Below, one piece after another: positions 43,557-54,807 of a stretch of 64,000 nt of DNA. Where the stretch lies: contig JAVKOQ010000041.1 in assembly GCA_031835245.1 (NCBI GenBank), positions 62,001 to 126,000 on the forward strand, read 5' to 3'. Position 1 is the stretch's first letter, and each line of letters starts with the position of its first letter. Under the pieces are notes generated by a model. The model made no database searches, was not told the DNA's origin, and worked only from the letters and a program-made list of their open reading frames with translations. The position numbers and the translations under genes are program-made. Origin of the DNA: Balamuthia mandrillaris (lineage: Eukaryota > Discosea > Longamoebia > Balamuthiidae).

Positions 43557-43966
43557 CTTTCTTTCTTTCCCCAAAATCGGATTTCGTTTTTTTTACGGAG
43601 TCAATAAGGATGGCTCCTCTTGTTAGTGTCGACAACAATATCTCCTCTACGGGTTCGATTCCCACTGCGGTGCGATGCGTTCCCGTTTTGTTGCCTCCTG
43701 AAAAATATGTGCCAACCCTCATGTTACACCTTATTCGCAGCAATTTCACGGCCACCTAGAAGTCCCACCTTAAACGCCAATTTTTTCTTTTTCTCTTTTT
43801 TCGCTTTCTTTTCTTCTCTCTCACCGTCTTCTTCCCCCCAAAGTTTTGCCTGCGTCAAACGAAGTAGCAGCCACACTCCCCCTTCGCACTCCCTCTCTTC
43901 CCGCGCCTCTCTTTTCCCTTTCAACTCACCCACCTGCCCGCAGAAAAAATAAGAAAAACAACCACA
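43557..43966. promoter_or_regulatory. Divergent promoter region of TMEM69 and SET genes
   Basis: 410 bp, pyrimidine-rich towards the SET gene. A GGTTCGATTCCC string at about 43650 resembles a tRNA T-arm, but flanking arms do not pair. No other gene is seen. Confidence 0.45.
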
Positions 43967-44614
43967 ATGGCCGAGGCTGCTGTCACCACTACGTACAAAG
44001 CGTACCCAGGGCGCGTGGTCCACGACGAAAAGTTTGGCAAGAGCTTCACCCTCTCCTGGACGCACCCGGACGTCATCGCCAGGAAATCTGCGCTGCACGG
44101 CACCGGCATGGTGGCCACCAAGGTCATCCCTCAGGGCACGGTCGTGTGGAAGGCCAGCGAGAAGGAGAGGGACTTTTGGTTCCACCAGGACGAGATCAGC
44201 ACCTGGAGCGAGGAGGACCAGCGCGTCTTCCACATCAACGCCTACCAGGTGGCCGAGGGCTGGTGGAGCGGCTGCACGCCGGGCATCAAGGAGGAGGACA
44301 GGGACATTTCGGAGTACATGAACCACTCCTGCGAGCCCACCTGCTGGTTCGTGGACGACGACACCATGGTGGCCACCAGGGACATTCAGCCAGAGGAGGA
44401 GATCACCTACGACTACGCCACCAGCGAGACCGCCAACAGCGTGCACGTCAAGGCCGGCTGGCAGTGCCGCTGCGGCAGCAAGCTCTGCCGAGGCAGGCTT
44501 ACCGGGGAGGAGTGGAAGGACCCCGAGCTCAGGCAGAGATACCACGGCCACTTCACCTCCTTTGTGCAGAAGCTGATCGATGGGTCGGAGGAGAGCTCCT
44601 CCAACAGCAACTGA
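43967..44614 (+). CDS. Small SET-domain protein methyltransferase
   Basis: A single exon of 215 residues. The SET core is complete: GTGMVATKVIPQGTVVWK (start of the fold), YMNHSCEPTCWFVDDD (the NHSCxPN pseudoknot motif with Cys-Glu-Pro-Thr), VATRDIQPEEEITYDYAT (the E/I-TxDY motif), and a post-SET-like CRCGSKLCRG. It should bind S-adenosylmethionine and methylate a lysine. The target is unknown, and the short chain without DNA or chromatin modules allows non-histone substrates. Its codons are strongly GC-ending (GAG, AAG, GGC, ACC, CTC), unlike the neighbours, and it has no intron or Ser/Gln run. This points to either high expression or recent acquisition. Confidence 0.9.
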   Translation: MAEAAVTTTYKAYPGRVVHDEKFGKSFTLSWTHPDVIARKSALHGTGMVATKVIPQGTVVWKASEKERDFWFHQDEISTWSEEDQRVFHINAYQVAEGWWSGCTPGIKEEDRDISEYMNHSCEPTCWFVDDDTMVATRDIQPEEEITYDYATSETANSVHVKAGWQCRCGSKLCRGRLTGEEWKDPELRQRYHGHFTSFVQKLIDGSEESSSNSN

Positions 44615-45091
44615 GCTTTTTTGTTTTTATTTTTTGCACTCCTCTCGCTCTAGCAACTCCACTCCGACTCTACACCACGCTCGGGGCCTTCATGAATGAC
44701 TGTTCGCCTAGGACCGGACGGGTATGCAATACGCATGACTGTTCCGTCAACTCCACAAGAAAGACAGAACACTGACCTCTTTTTTTTGTTCTTGTTGTAC
44801 ACTTGTTGCCTGCATGAATATTATTTATTTTTGTCCCCAAAGCGCTTCTCTTCTTTTGTCGCTTTCGTTTCTCTGCTTCTCTCCACTTCTCTCCGCTTCC
44901 CTCCACTTCTCTCCACTTCTTTTTGCTTTCCGTTATAGCAGGTCAAAAGCTGCACCATTTGTGCTCCAAACCCCGGTCCTTTGAAATCCGATTCGTCCTT
45001 TGAAATAAAATATGATCTAGTTGCCTGAAACGAAATTGACGTGGAAGTCAGGCCAGAAGCAAACAGGACACATCTCACCACAGAGCAGGAT
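44615..45091. other. Intergenic region, no gene seen
   Basis: 477 bp between the SET and F-box/ankyrin genes. A short direct repeat CTTCTCTCCACTTCTCTCCGCTTCCC-like array (CTCCACTTCT units) lies near 44875-44920. No frame with a domain is seen. Confidence 0.45.
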
Positions 45092-48000
45092 ATGCAACAA
45101 CAACAACAGGAGCAACAGGAAGAAGAAACAATGCCCGAAGAGCACGAGCGGGAGCGATTTATGGCAGAAGAAGAGCCTCCTGAGCCCGCCACCATGGACA
45201 TTCTCCCCTTCGAAGTGGTCTCCATGATATTCCTCCGGTTGGAGGAGCAGGACCGGTGGCGTGCCGGAATGGTCTGCCGGCTTTGGAGGGCTGTCGCCAA
45301 CGACTGGCCCCCCGTTTAGTTCTCGTTGGGAGGTACCTCCCTTCCTTTTATGCCTCGATCCTGGACAAGGACGAAGAAGAAGAAGAGGAAGAGGGAGAAG
45401 AGGAAAAGCGTGTTGGAGAGGCCATCCGTCACTGGCTGCAGGAAGAATGTTACACGAAGCCCGTCGGCTTTCGTCGTTTGGAGTTTCGAAACGTCTCATT
45501 CAGGAACTTGGGAGTCGGTTTTGACGAGTTTCTGCGTTTCCTGCACGTCTTTCCTTCTCTCTCTCACCTGCGCTTCTTCAACTGCGACCTGCGCTTCTCT
45601 TCTGCTCGTTCTTCTTCGTCTTCACCTTGTCCTTCTGCTTCCACTGGTGCTTCTTCTTCTTCTTCTTCTTCTTCTTCTTCTTCTTCTTCTTCTTCTTCGC
45701 ATGCTCCAACTCTTTTTCTTGCTCGAAAGTGGCTCTCATGGCCCACTTCTCCTCCTCAACAACAAGAACAACATAAAGAAAAAGCCAAGCAACAAAACAG
45801 CACTAAGAACGACGAAAAAAAGAAGAGGAAGAAAGAAAAAGCGAACGAAGAAGTGTCGTTGGATTCGCTGCGCGTGTTAGAGTTTGTGCATTGCTCATGG
45901 ACGGCAGGGCCAGCTAAAACGAAGAATGGCAAAGAAGAAGACGACGAAGGTGAAGCAGAGGATGGAGTAAAGTACCCTGAGCTCTGGGCACGATTGTTGC
46001 CACATACACCATCCTTGGAGACCTACCGTCTGATAGACAGTTATTATGTTAGTGCTCATCACCGTATGTACACTCCACCTCTTGTGTAACTTTGCTACAA
46101 TGACGTATCTTCGTTAACTTCTTTCTTCTTCTTCTTCTTCTTCTTCTTTTTCTTCTTCTTCTTTTTCTTCTTCTTCTTCTATTTCCTCTCATAGTTTACA
46201 TTCTAAGCAAATGCTGTCCGGAGCTGAAAATACTTGACCTAACACACACCGTCCTTTACAACTTCGATCCTCCCCTTCCTCGTCCTGCTCCTCTTACCTC
46301 TTCTTCTTCCGATATGCAACAACTACCATACCAAGCCCTCATAGAGGACCCAGAAAACGATCGCGGCCCACTGCATTTCCCAAAGCTACAACGAATGATG
46401 ATGCCATCTCACTTTAACTCTTCGGAGCTGTTGAACTATCGCAACAGAAGAAAAGGGTTTAGAGTGCTCAAAGAGGAGGAAAGAGGAACAAGAGAAGGAA
46501 ATTATATTCTTCAAAGCATGAGTTGGGATAGACCTGAGGAATGGAGTCATATGGTCAAATCGACCAACTGCCTTCAGTCCTTTGAGGAACTTCTGGCAGC
46601 GGCAGTAGAGGAGGGTCAGAAAAGGTTTGTGCTGCCATCGATAGTTGTGCCACCGCGAGGGAGCATAGCTGATGAGCTCGTATCTGTTTATCTTGGTCAT
46701 CGTAGAGGTTAGTTTATTGGTGTCGTTGTTCTTGTTGTAGTCCTTCTTGTTTCTTTCTTTCTTCTTACCATCCTCTCTGCCTATCTCTTTCTTATCCCAT
46801 ATAAATAGATGATGCTAAAAAGATGAAGATAGCACATAACTTAATACACGATGCTCGTGTCGATGTGAACATCCTCTCATCCCAGCTGCAACGAATGCTT
46901 CCTAATAACTATGGAACCACCTGCGTATGTTACATTCCTTTTCTGTTATATTTTCACCTATTACTTTTGCTGCTTTCCTATGTTAGCCGTTGTTGCTCAT
47001 GACTTCAACACTTCTTTTTTTCTCAAAGATGTTGTCTCCGTTGATGGCGGCTGTATTGCAAACGGACGTCTCGCTGGTGCTCTATTTGCTGGAAAATGGA
47101 GCCGACCCTAATCTTCAGAATCGAGATGGCAATACTGGTAGTTCTTTGTTCTTATGTTTTCTAACTTTCTTCTACGCCTTTGCTTCTTCCTTCTTCCTTC
47201 TTCAAAAGACTTTTCTCTTACTTTGTAAACTTACTACCTCCGCTTCCGTTTTCTTCCTGCCAGCTCTTCACTTTGCTGCATTGGGAAACCATCAAATGCT
47301 CGTTAAACTACTTCTTCAACATGGCGCAAAGGCTTATCTTGCCAACCGTTACAAACACACGGCTGTCGTTTGCGCTTTTGCGGTGGGGGCTTCATGGCCT
47401 CTAATCTATCTCCTATTCGATGCAACCGTGCAACAACTGCTTGGTCTCCAACAAGCTAAACTCGAATTTGGCCGTCGCTCGACATCTCCTCCCTCCTCCT
47501 CCTCCTCCTCCTCCTCCTCCTCCTCCTCCTCCTCCTCCTCTCCTCCTCCTCCTCCTCCTCCTCCTCCTCCTCCTCCTCCAGTTCTTCTTCTTCCTCTTCC
47601 TCTTCTGCTGCTGTAGATAACAAAATCAAAAAGAGAGTGTCAAAGGGATTGCAAGAGAGAATGGGGATAACAACATGGACAGCCTTTCTTTGGATAGAAC
47701 GAGCCATTGCTTCGAATAACATGCAAGCACTGACACTGTTACTGGACAACTGCACCGAAGAAGAAACTCATCACTTGCTTCACCCTTGTTCTCCTCTCTA
47801 TCTTTCTAACCGTTCTTCTTCTTCTTCTTCTTCTTCTTCTTCTTCTTCTTCTTCTTCTTCTTCTTCTTCTTCTTCTTGTTCTTCCTTCTTCTTCTTCTTC
47901 TTCTTCTTCTTCTTCTTCTTCTTCTTCTTCTTCTTCTTCTTCTTCTTCTTCTTCTTCTTCTTCTTCTTCTTCTTCTTCTTCTTCTTCTTGTTCTTCTTCT

Positions 48001-48664
48001 TCTTCACCACCATCGCCGTCATCTCTCTCGCCATTTTCGACGAAGGAAAAGACTGAAGAGAAAGAGCAAGAAACAGTTGCAATAGGAAAAAATACGGATA
48101 ATGCTGTTGGCTTCAGAACTACAATGCCTTCTGCCCCTGCTTCCCACTCCTCTGCTCCTTACTTTTTCTCTCACAACCACCGACCACAACAACAGAAAGT
48201 ATTGCCTCCGTTATGTTTGGCAGTAGCGAAAGGACATTTGGCAATGGTGCAAGAAATGGTGGAGAGACGAAACGTTCTCTCGGGTGTGAGCGATTTGTTC
48301 TTTCTTTTGGATGAGAAGAGAACAAGATTGCTGCAGGAACTGCAGGAAACGAAACGTTTGAGAGCTTCCATCGGAGGAGCGGTGTGGAGCATTGGAGATA
48401 CTTCGCCCGATGTACACGTAGCTGCGGTGGACAGGAACCCTTTGCTTGTTGCTCTTGGCAGTACTGCACGTATGTCATATTCTTCTTCTATTCTTTGTGG
48501 TTTGTCACTCATCTATAAACTATGTGAAGGGGACGTAAACATGATAACCTATTTGTTGGATGTGGGTTTTCCGGTCAACCTGCCTGAATTCCTCCGCGAG
48601 TTGGATTCTGCTGAGTATTTCTCTCCTCTCATATATTACCTCAGAAACGCCAATTGTAAGCATA

Positions 48665-48700
<36 letters not shown>

Positions 48701-50302
48701 ATCCATATTTTTATTAATGTTTTTCAAAGCTTTAAGCACAACTGCAATATTATGCACATTATTTCAGTATGGGGTAGACATCAACTATCCACCATCACCT
48801 CCAAGAAGAGCTCCATTGCTTTTCGCCATAGAAAAGCAGCTATGGCCAATTGCCGTGAAGTTGATAGAGTTTGGTGCCAACTTGCAGGTCTCTCAAGACA
48901 ACTACGGATTGCTATCCTTTGCAGTGAAGCATAAAGGGCTGCCGGTGGTGAGCGCGTTGCTGGCAAGGAAAGTAGATCCCAATAGAAACGACGTTTGGAG
49001 AAAGAAGAAAGTGAATGAAGAGCAGAACCAAGAGACCGACAGGAAGGGAAAGGACAAAGTGGAAGAGACGTCATCAGCAAAACAAGAGAAACGGAAAGAC
49101 AAAGAAGAAAAAGAAGAAGAGCAGTTTAGTCTTGAACCGGCCCTGGAGCATTTGCCTTTGTTTGAAGCGGTGGGGACAGGAGACTTGTACATGATAAAAC
49201 AGCTGCTGCAGCATGGGGCCGATCTTTCCGTCTGGAATCCGCGAGGTAAATCTTCCTTCCTCCTCATGACCTCTTCGTCGTTTACCAACATCTCATTTTC
49301 TGTGTTTGTGAAAAGGGTTGTCTTATCTTCATGTGGCCTTAGCCAAGTGCAGTGGCAGCGATTCTACCCCAACAATAGCGGCCAACAAGAATTCGTTAAA
49401 GTTCCTCGTGCCGTTGAAGGTGCATTTGGACCTGCCGGAACCACAAGACGGCCACTTTCCTCTCTTCATGTGCATGTACTACAACAAACCGGACTTGTTG
49501 CAACTGCTGTTGGAAAATGGGGCGAATCCCTATCTCCAAACGACCAAAGAGGGGTATAACTGTCTTCATTTGGGGGCCAGGTGCTATCAGCGCGCCCCTC
49601 TGATGAAAATGATTTTGGATGCTGCTTCCTCCAACACGTATCCACAACAGCAGCAACAAATGGAGAAAGACGAAAAAGCCGAAGAAGAACAAAAAGAACA
49701 GGCAGAGGCAGTAGAGGAAGAGGAAGAAGAAGAAAAACAAGAACAAGAAGAAGAACAAGAAGAAAACGAAGGCGCTTCTTCATCAACTCAACAACAAAAG
49801 AAGAAAGAAGAAGCACAAGAAGAAGTACGGCAACGGCAACGACAACTACAAAGACAGAGACTGTCTCCAATGTTGGAAGCAAGAGACGCCAACGGAGACA
49901 CCCCTCTTCACATAGCCATCACCTACAAAAACCTTACGGAAGCCGAGGTTCTGTTGGAGTACGGAGCAGATCCAAACGCCAAGGATGCGTCCGGCAAATC
50001 CTGTTTGGAGCGGCTGGACTGGGCGCCAAAAGATGGAAGAACTTGGCTCACGCTTTACATGGCCAATCTGTTGCTGGAGCACGGAGCGGAGAAGAAGGAC
50101 ATTGCATTCTTCAAGGATCCCAAGAACAAAATCAACGTACCTTGCCGAAGGTATCCTCCTTCACCACCTTTACCTTCACCTTCGTCGTCCTCATCGTCCT
50201 CCTCTTGTTTGTTGTCTTGAAGAATAAATTCTCCCCTTCTTCTTTTGGTTGGAACGAAGGCAAGAAGGAAGACGGGCAGAAGGAAGATGGAAGAAAAGAT
50301 GA
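45092..50302 (+). CDS. F-box / ankyrin-repeat protein, frame broken at simple-sequence tracts
   Basis: Nine exon blocks: 45092-46063, 46195-46707, 46809-46924, 47029-47137, 47264-48469, 48528-48655, 48730-49246, 49316-50150 and 50260-50302. After a Gln/Glu-rich start comes an F-box (MDILPFEVVSMIFLRLEEQD with VCRLWRAVAND). A leucine-rich segment (FPSLSHLRFFNCDLRF, CCPELKILDLTHTVL) and then ankyrin repeats follow: VLYLLENGADPNLQNRDGNT, LHFAALGNHQMLVKLLLQHG, ITYLLDVGFPVN, FEAVGTGDLYMIKQLLQHG, LLQLLLENGANPYLQ and TPLHIAITYKNLTEAEVLL. It is probably an SCF substrate adaptor. The frame shifts at three places: a C6 run (about 45308), the (TCC)n run (about 47489-47580) and the (TTC)n run (about 47816-48000). 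Sequence on both sides is intact, so assembly or slippage indels are more likely than decay. The gene ends 27 bp from convergent NAPRT. Confidence 0.8.
47489..47580. repeat. (TCC)n coding microsatellite
   Basis: About 90 bp of TCC units with one CT interruption, encoding a serine run in the F-box/ankyrin gene. The interruption moves the downstream reading frame. Confidence 0.9.
47816..48006. repeat. (TTC)n coding microsatellite, about 190 bp
   Basis: Near-perfect TTC/TCT units with TTG interruptions, read as poly-Ser in two frames and poly-Phe in a third. The upstream and downstream coding frames differ by one across it. Confidence 0.95.
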
Positions 50303-50329
50303 ATGAATGTTCCCAAGTGAAATCTTCGT

Positions 50330-52788
50330 TCAATTTGTGGAGACTTCATCAGAGAAGGAGATATCAGGGATCGGCGCTTCCTCCAACCATAACTCATGCA
50401 CAAAGTTGTAGAGCTGAGCGGTAACGCTGACCTTGTAGGGCGTTGGATTCAACAATCTCATGTGATCCGCTCGCATCTCCTTGATTTGCTCTTTGACAAA
50501 GTCTCGTATCTGTTCGACGGAAGGAAGATCCACTGTACATTTTCCATCCTTGATAACCGTGTGAAGTAATGGTACAACGCGTGTCGGAGTGACATATGCT
50601 CTATTGTTGTTGTTTTGAGTTAAAGCAATAATCAATAAAAACAGAAAAACATAAAGAGACCTTTTTTGCTCTTCGAATGGATGACGACAAAGCACCCTCT
50701 CGTTAGGAAGTGGGGGCGCTGAGCCAGCTCGCACCATAATGTCCACCAGAGGATGGCCCTGCGCGCCGTAAATGCGATGGACATCTTTTGCACCCGGCAG
50801 GGTCACTTTGGAGACCTCCTGAGAGAGCTTTATGCGCGGCGTTCCCCTTATCTCCACCAACTTGTAGACACAACCTAATGCTGGCTGAGACTCACATGTT
50901 ACCAAGTTTGTTCCTGTTTTTGTTAACAAAGAAAAATGAGTCCGGTAAAACGGAAGAAATTTAAACGCGAGCAAGAAAAAGAGTAGAGATAGAATGAGAA
51001 GAAAAAAAAAAGAAAGAAAGGAAAAATACCAATCCCAAAGGTATCAATATCATGCCCTTGCTGCTTCAAAGAGATCAACGTCTCCTCGTTGATATTATTG
51101 CTGGCCGCAATCACAAACTTGGTAAAGTAGTCCAGCCCGACCTTCTTTCCAACCGCGGTGAACAGCTTTCTGGTCTGTCGGGAGAGATACGCCAAATCGC
51201 CAGAATCCAGCCGCACGCCGATGGCTTTGTAGCCAAAGCGGTGAAGAGCCAAAGCCACCACCAAAAAGTTGGGCACTCCCGATTTGAGTGTGTCATATGT
51301 ATCTACCAGGCACATTGTTGTTTCCGGAAAAGCTCTATTGTTAAAGATTAGAAAGCAGGAATTAAGAAAGAGGAATAAGGAGAGGAGGAAATGGTTTCAA
51401 TAAGTACAAAGCGTAAGACGTAAACGCAGCAAGTTCACCACTGCTGGTATCATGAAAGCCCAATTCGTCTCTGCAGGCATAAACGACCTTTGCGAAGTCC
51501 TCTTTCTCTCCAGTGGTCTTGTTGAGCAGCAATCTTTGCTTCAGGTCACGTTGATCTACAAACGACGTTACAAAAGAATGGGCATGTGTTCCTCTTACAG
51601 GTATTCCGAATAATATACCTATTATGTGGTGTATGTGTGTGGTGTTTTTTTTTTTTTGGGTAACATTAAAACGAGCCAGAGAGATCGAAGGTAGGAAGAA
51701 ACAAAGAAACAGAACAAGGCAATGAGCAAGAGCAAGAACCAGTGAAAAAAAAAAAACGAACCAGCCAAAACATCTGAAGTGCCATCACAGCCTCCAATAT
51801 AGGCATACCTGGAAGCGGAGACCGCCCCATCTGGTCCTTGCGCCCTCCTGCACCCAAACTCCAGCAAGGTCTTGTCTGGTCCTGCTGCCAACCGATGGCG
51901 CGCCGCATTGGTGGCCACCAACGAGGGATAGTTCACCAGCGTCAACAGAGTGGTTTCCAGCATTTGACAAATGGCCAGGGGACCTTCCACTCGGATCATG
52001 GGGATACGAGGAAAGACCAGGGAGCCCTCTTTGAGGGCAACCACTCGCACCTTGGAGGAGTCCACTGTGGCGAGCCAGTCATAGAACTCGGGATCGCAGC
52101 CGGGCGGCATCACTTGTTTGAGCTGTTCGATTTGACTGGGCCTGAAAGAGAAGGAATTGACGTAGCGGATCTGTGGAGAAACAAGAGAGAACGACAAAGC
52201 AAAGAAGAAGAGAGCGACAGAAGTAAGAGAGAATAAGAAGAACAGCAAGAAGAACAAGAAGAACAAGAAGAAGACGAAGAACGAAGAACGAAGAACGAAG
52301 AACGAAGAAGTAGAGCAAGAAGAACAAGAAGAACAAGAAGAAGACGAAGAACGAAGAACAAGAAGTTAATAAACAAGCAAACATACAAAAACAGATAAAA
52401 CAAAACAACAAACCACTTCCTCCAGTCCAGCAAAGATGGTAAACTCCCCTCCAAAGGGGTTCTTCCGGAAGAAGAGGTCAAAGACGGAGGGGTCCTCATG
52501 GCTGCCGTTCTTCCAGTAGGCATAGGCCATCGTTACTTGGTAGAGGTCGGTGAGGAGGGGCGTCACAAAGGCGTTGATGGGGCGTAGCGGGGAGTCCCTG
52601 TTCTCGTGGGCTCTCGGGATGTACTCCACGGTGCTGCAACGCCTCAGCTCGTAGCCTTGATAAGAGGGTCTGGCAGGAGACACATGTGTCGAAGTGGAAG
52701 AAGAAGAGGAAGTGGAGGGTGAGGACGATGAGCCTGTCTCATCGATAGGGAAAAGAGTAGAAGGATTTTCTTTTACTTTGTCCGTCAT
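50330..52788 (-). CDS. Nicotinate phosphoribosyltransferase
   Basis: Six exons (52788-52414, 52170-51762, 51555-51408, 51334-51030, 50913-50661, 50600-50330) give 586 residues (538 in human NAPRT). A Ser/Thr-rich start of about 60 residues precedes the catalytic fold: [20 protein letters not shown] (substrate-binding Tyr), [61 protein letters not shown] (autophosphorylated-His and PRPP region), [47 protein letters not shown] and DTFGIGTNLVTC. The enzyme makes nicotinate mononucleotide from nicotinate, PRPP and ATP, the first step of the Preiss-Handler route to NAD. All motifs are intact. Confidence 0.95.
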
Positions 52789-53193
52789 TTGTGGGGAGAA
52801 GATTATTTATTTTTTCTTTGTTGATGTTATGTGTGCAGGTGGTAAAGGAAGAAACGACGTCTTTCTACCAAAAGAAAAAGAACAAGAAAAAAAAAGAGAA
52901 AGGGAGAATCGATGGATGGGCTGGCAAGCAAGGAAGAAAGAAAGCGTCAATTTTTTCTCTCTTTGTCACTCTTTCTTCCTTGCTAAGAATAAATTCCATG
53001 CATTGCCGACATTTCTTGCATACTGTAACATTCTTTTCATTCCTTTCCGAAATGCTTTCGTGCCGTTTTCAAATTCCAATCATTTCCGACATTCCTTTCA
53101 TTCCAGATGTTAGCAAATGGTGCAGCAATTGTGGTCTTTTGGTGGTCAAAAACAAAACAACAAACGAAAGAGAAAAAGTGAGCAAAGCAGAAG
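52789..53193. promoter_or_regulatory. Divergent promoter region of NAPRT and SPCS2 genes
   Basis: 405 bp between divergent starts. It contains a repeated CATTCC/TTTCCGACATT motif (53007-53106, at least three copies of TTCC-GACATT or CATTCCTTTC units), otherwise A-rich. No frame with a domain. Confidence 0.4.
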
Positions 53194-53880
53194 ATGGGAA
53201 AGAAGAAGCTTCTCAAACCGGATAACGTAGCGGCCGCTGCGCCCACCAAGATCAGGAACTACGATCAAAATTCCATCAAGCAATTGTTGGATGATGTGAT
53301 CATGAAAGTGCGTTGATTTGTTTGTTTTTTTTTTTTTTTTGAAAAATAATCAAAACTGAAAAATTTGGTTTTTTATTTCTCCTCAATTCATTCATTTCTT
53401 TTTTTTTTTTTCAACTTCACTTGCAGATCGTGTTTGAAGAGCAAGATTATGAGGAGGACTTGACTCTCAGCAACCTCAAAATAGCGCTGGGCTTTATCAG
53501 CTGCCTCGTTGCCGTTTGGTCCCACTTCAACCCCTACCCGTTCCCTGATAACGTTGGCATTATCAAGGCCTGTGTGGCTACGTTCGTCTCTCTTATCCTT
53601 TGCTTTCGTTTCTGTCTCTCCACTTTCTCAGTTCTTCTTCCTCCTGAGCTCTGTTTTCTCTGTTCTCTCGTGCTCTCATCTCTTGTTCTCTCCTACTACT
53701 ATCTCTGTTCGCTGTTCTCTTGTGCCAGTAAGCTTTGTTCTATTCTCCTCTTCTCTCGTTCTCTGTTGATTGCAGCAATAACAATTGTTGCTGAGGTGAT
53801 GAATCACTGTCACTGAAGATAACGTGTTGATCAAACTCAGTGAATTCCTCGTTTCTGATTTTCTTTCGTTCTCTAGTTCT

Positions 53881-53917
<37 letters not shown>

Positions 53918-54403
53918 ACTGTCATTTTCTTCCCTAGCATTATCGATGCTCATCACTCTCTGAAAACCTCCCCGTTATAACAGATACCTCATATGTGCAT
54001 TGGCACTGCAATACATCGCCTTCTTCAAAGAAGGAAATCTCATCATTGTCACAAAACCTAACCGAGCCAAGAATGGTCGTGTTAAGGTATTTCTCTCTCT
54101 CTCACTCGTTTCGTGCTTTTTTTCTCAATTTCCTTGCATAACTTCCTTTCTTCATTGTCTTTCGTTGCTTCCTTTGTTGAAAAACAACGAACACCATAGA
54201 TCAAAGGGTTAGAAGTGGCCACCGAGTTTCCGCGTTATCAAGACAAGTTCATAGTAAAAATAGGAGTACGGGGAGCCAACGAAGAGACTCACGAGTTGGA
54301 GGAGTCGGTGGGCAAGTGGTTCACCGTCGACGGCACTTTTGTGGAGGAAGCCTTTGCTGCTGATATCCGAAAGCTTCTCGCCAAGGCTGAACGCTCTGAC
54401 TAA
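53194..54403 (+). CDS. Signal peptidase complex subunit 2 (SPC25)
   Basis: Four exons (53194-53307, 53427-53581, 53984-54086, 54200-54403) give 191 residues, the family's normal size. After a Lys-rich cytosolic start (MGKKKLLKPDN) come IRNYDQNSIKQLLDDVIMK and two closely spaced TM helices (LSNLKIALGFISCLVAVWSHF and ACVATYLICALALQYIAFF), then a cytosolic C-terminal domain with VTKPNRAKNGRVK, KFIVKIGVRG and GKWFTVDGTFVEEAF. SPCS2 links signal peptidase to the Sec61 translocon in the ER membrane. The second intron, 402 bp long, carries a C/D snoRNA copy. Confidence 0.93.
53796..53859 (+). ncRNA. Intron-encoded C/D-box snoRNA (copy 2)
   Basis: Inside the second intron of the SPCS2 gene and in its sense. 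C box GTGATGA (53796-53802), D' CTGA (53813-53816), C'-like GTGTTGA (53824-53830) and D box CTGA (53855-53858). The guide GAATTCCTCGTT ends one base before the D box. Sixty-three nt are identical to the copy in the mitochondrial carrier intron, and similarity continues weakly upstream (CAGCAA...AAC...TTG). The host intron has poly-pyrimidine sequence on both sides. Confidence 0.8.
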
Positions 54404-54807
54404 TTCAAACACAAACCTGTTTTTTTCTTTCTTATGCTTTGTTCTTTCTCTTTGCACTACTTCTCTCACTTGAATGTGGCACTCAAATTTCTAAGGACGA
54501 CATGAAAAATGGTTTACCGTTGCTTAGCAACTGCGTGGTGACCTCCAATAATTGATGGAACCAATAAGAATTCAAAAAATAGAACTATCAAACCAAAAAT
54601 CAAACGTAATTTAATTAATACCTTTTATGTTCTGCCACGTCAGGTTGTCATCATTTATAGTAATTTTTAAAGTAATCACATGACGCATTTTTACCTTTTA
54701 AAGAACAATATGTTCTTAAGGAAATATCACAGGAAATTTGTTTAAGGCGTTCCCTAAAGGTGGTCACCTTTTTAATTCTCGGTCCAAAAGAAACGACAGG
54801 GAAGAGA
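54404..54807. other. AT-rich intergenic region, no gene seen
   Basis: 404 bp between SPCS2 and the DadA-like gene, AT-rich with TTTAAA and TAATTTAATTAATA stretches. Probably a 3' UTR plus promoter. Confidence 0.5.

Noticed and set aside
43640-43680. GGTTCGATTCCC string resembling a tRNA T-arm
   Set aside because: The T-stem outer pairs mismatch and no D-arm or acceptor stem can be drawn.
47798-48082. Minus-strand open frame of almost pure Lys and Glu
   Set aside because: It is the reverse reading of the (TTC)n microsatellite.
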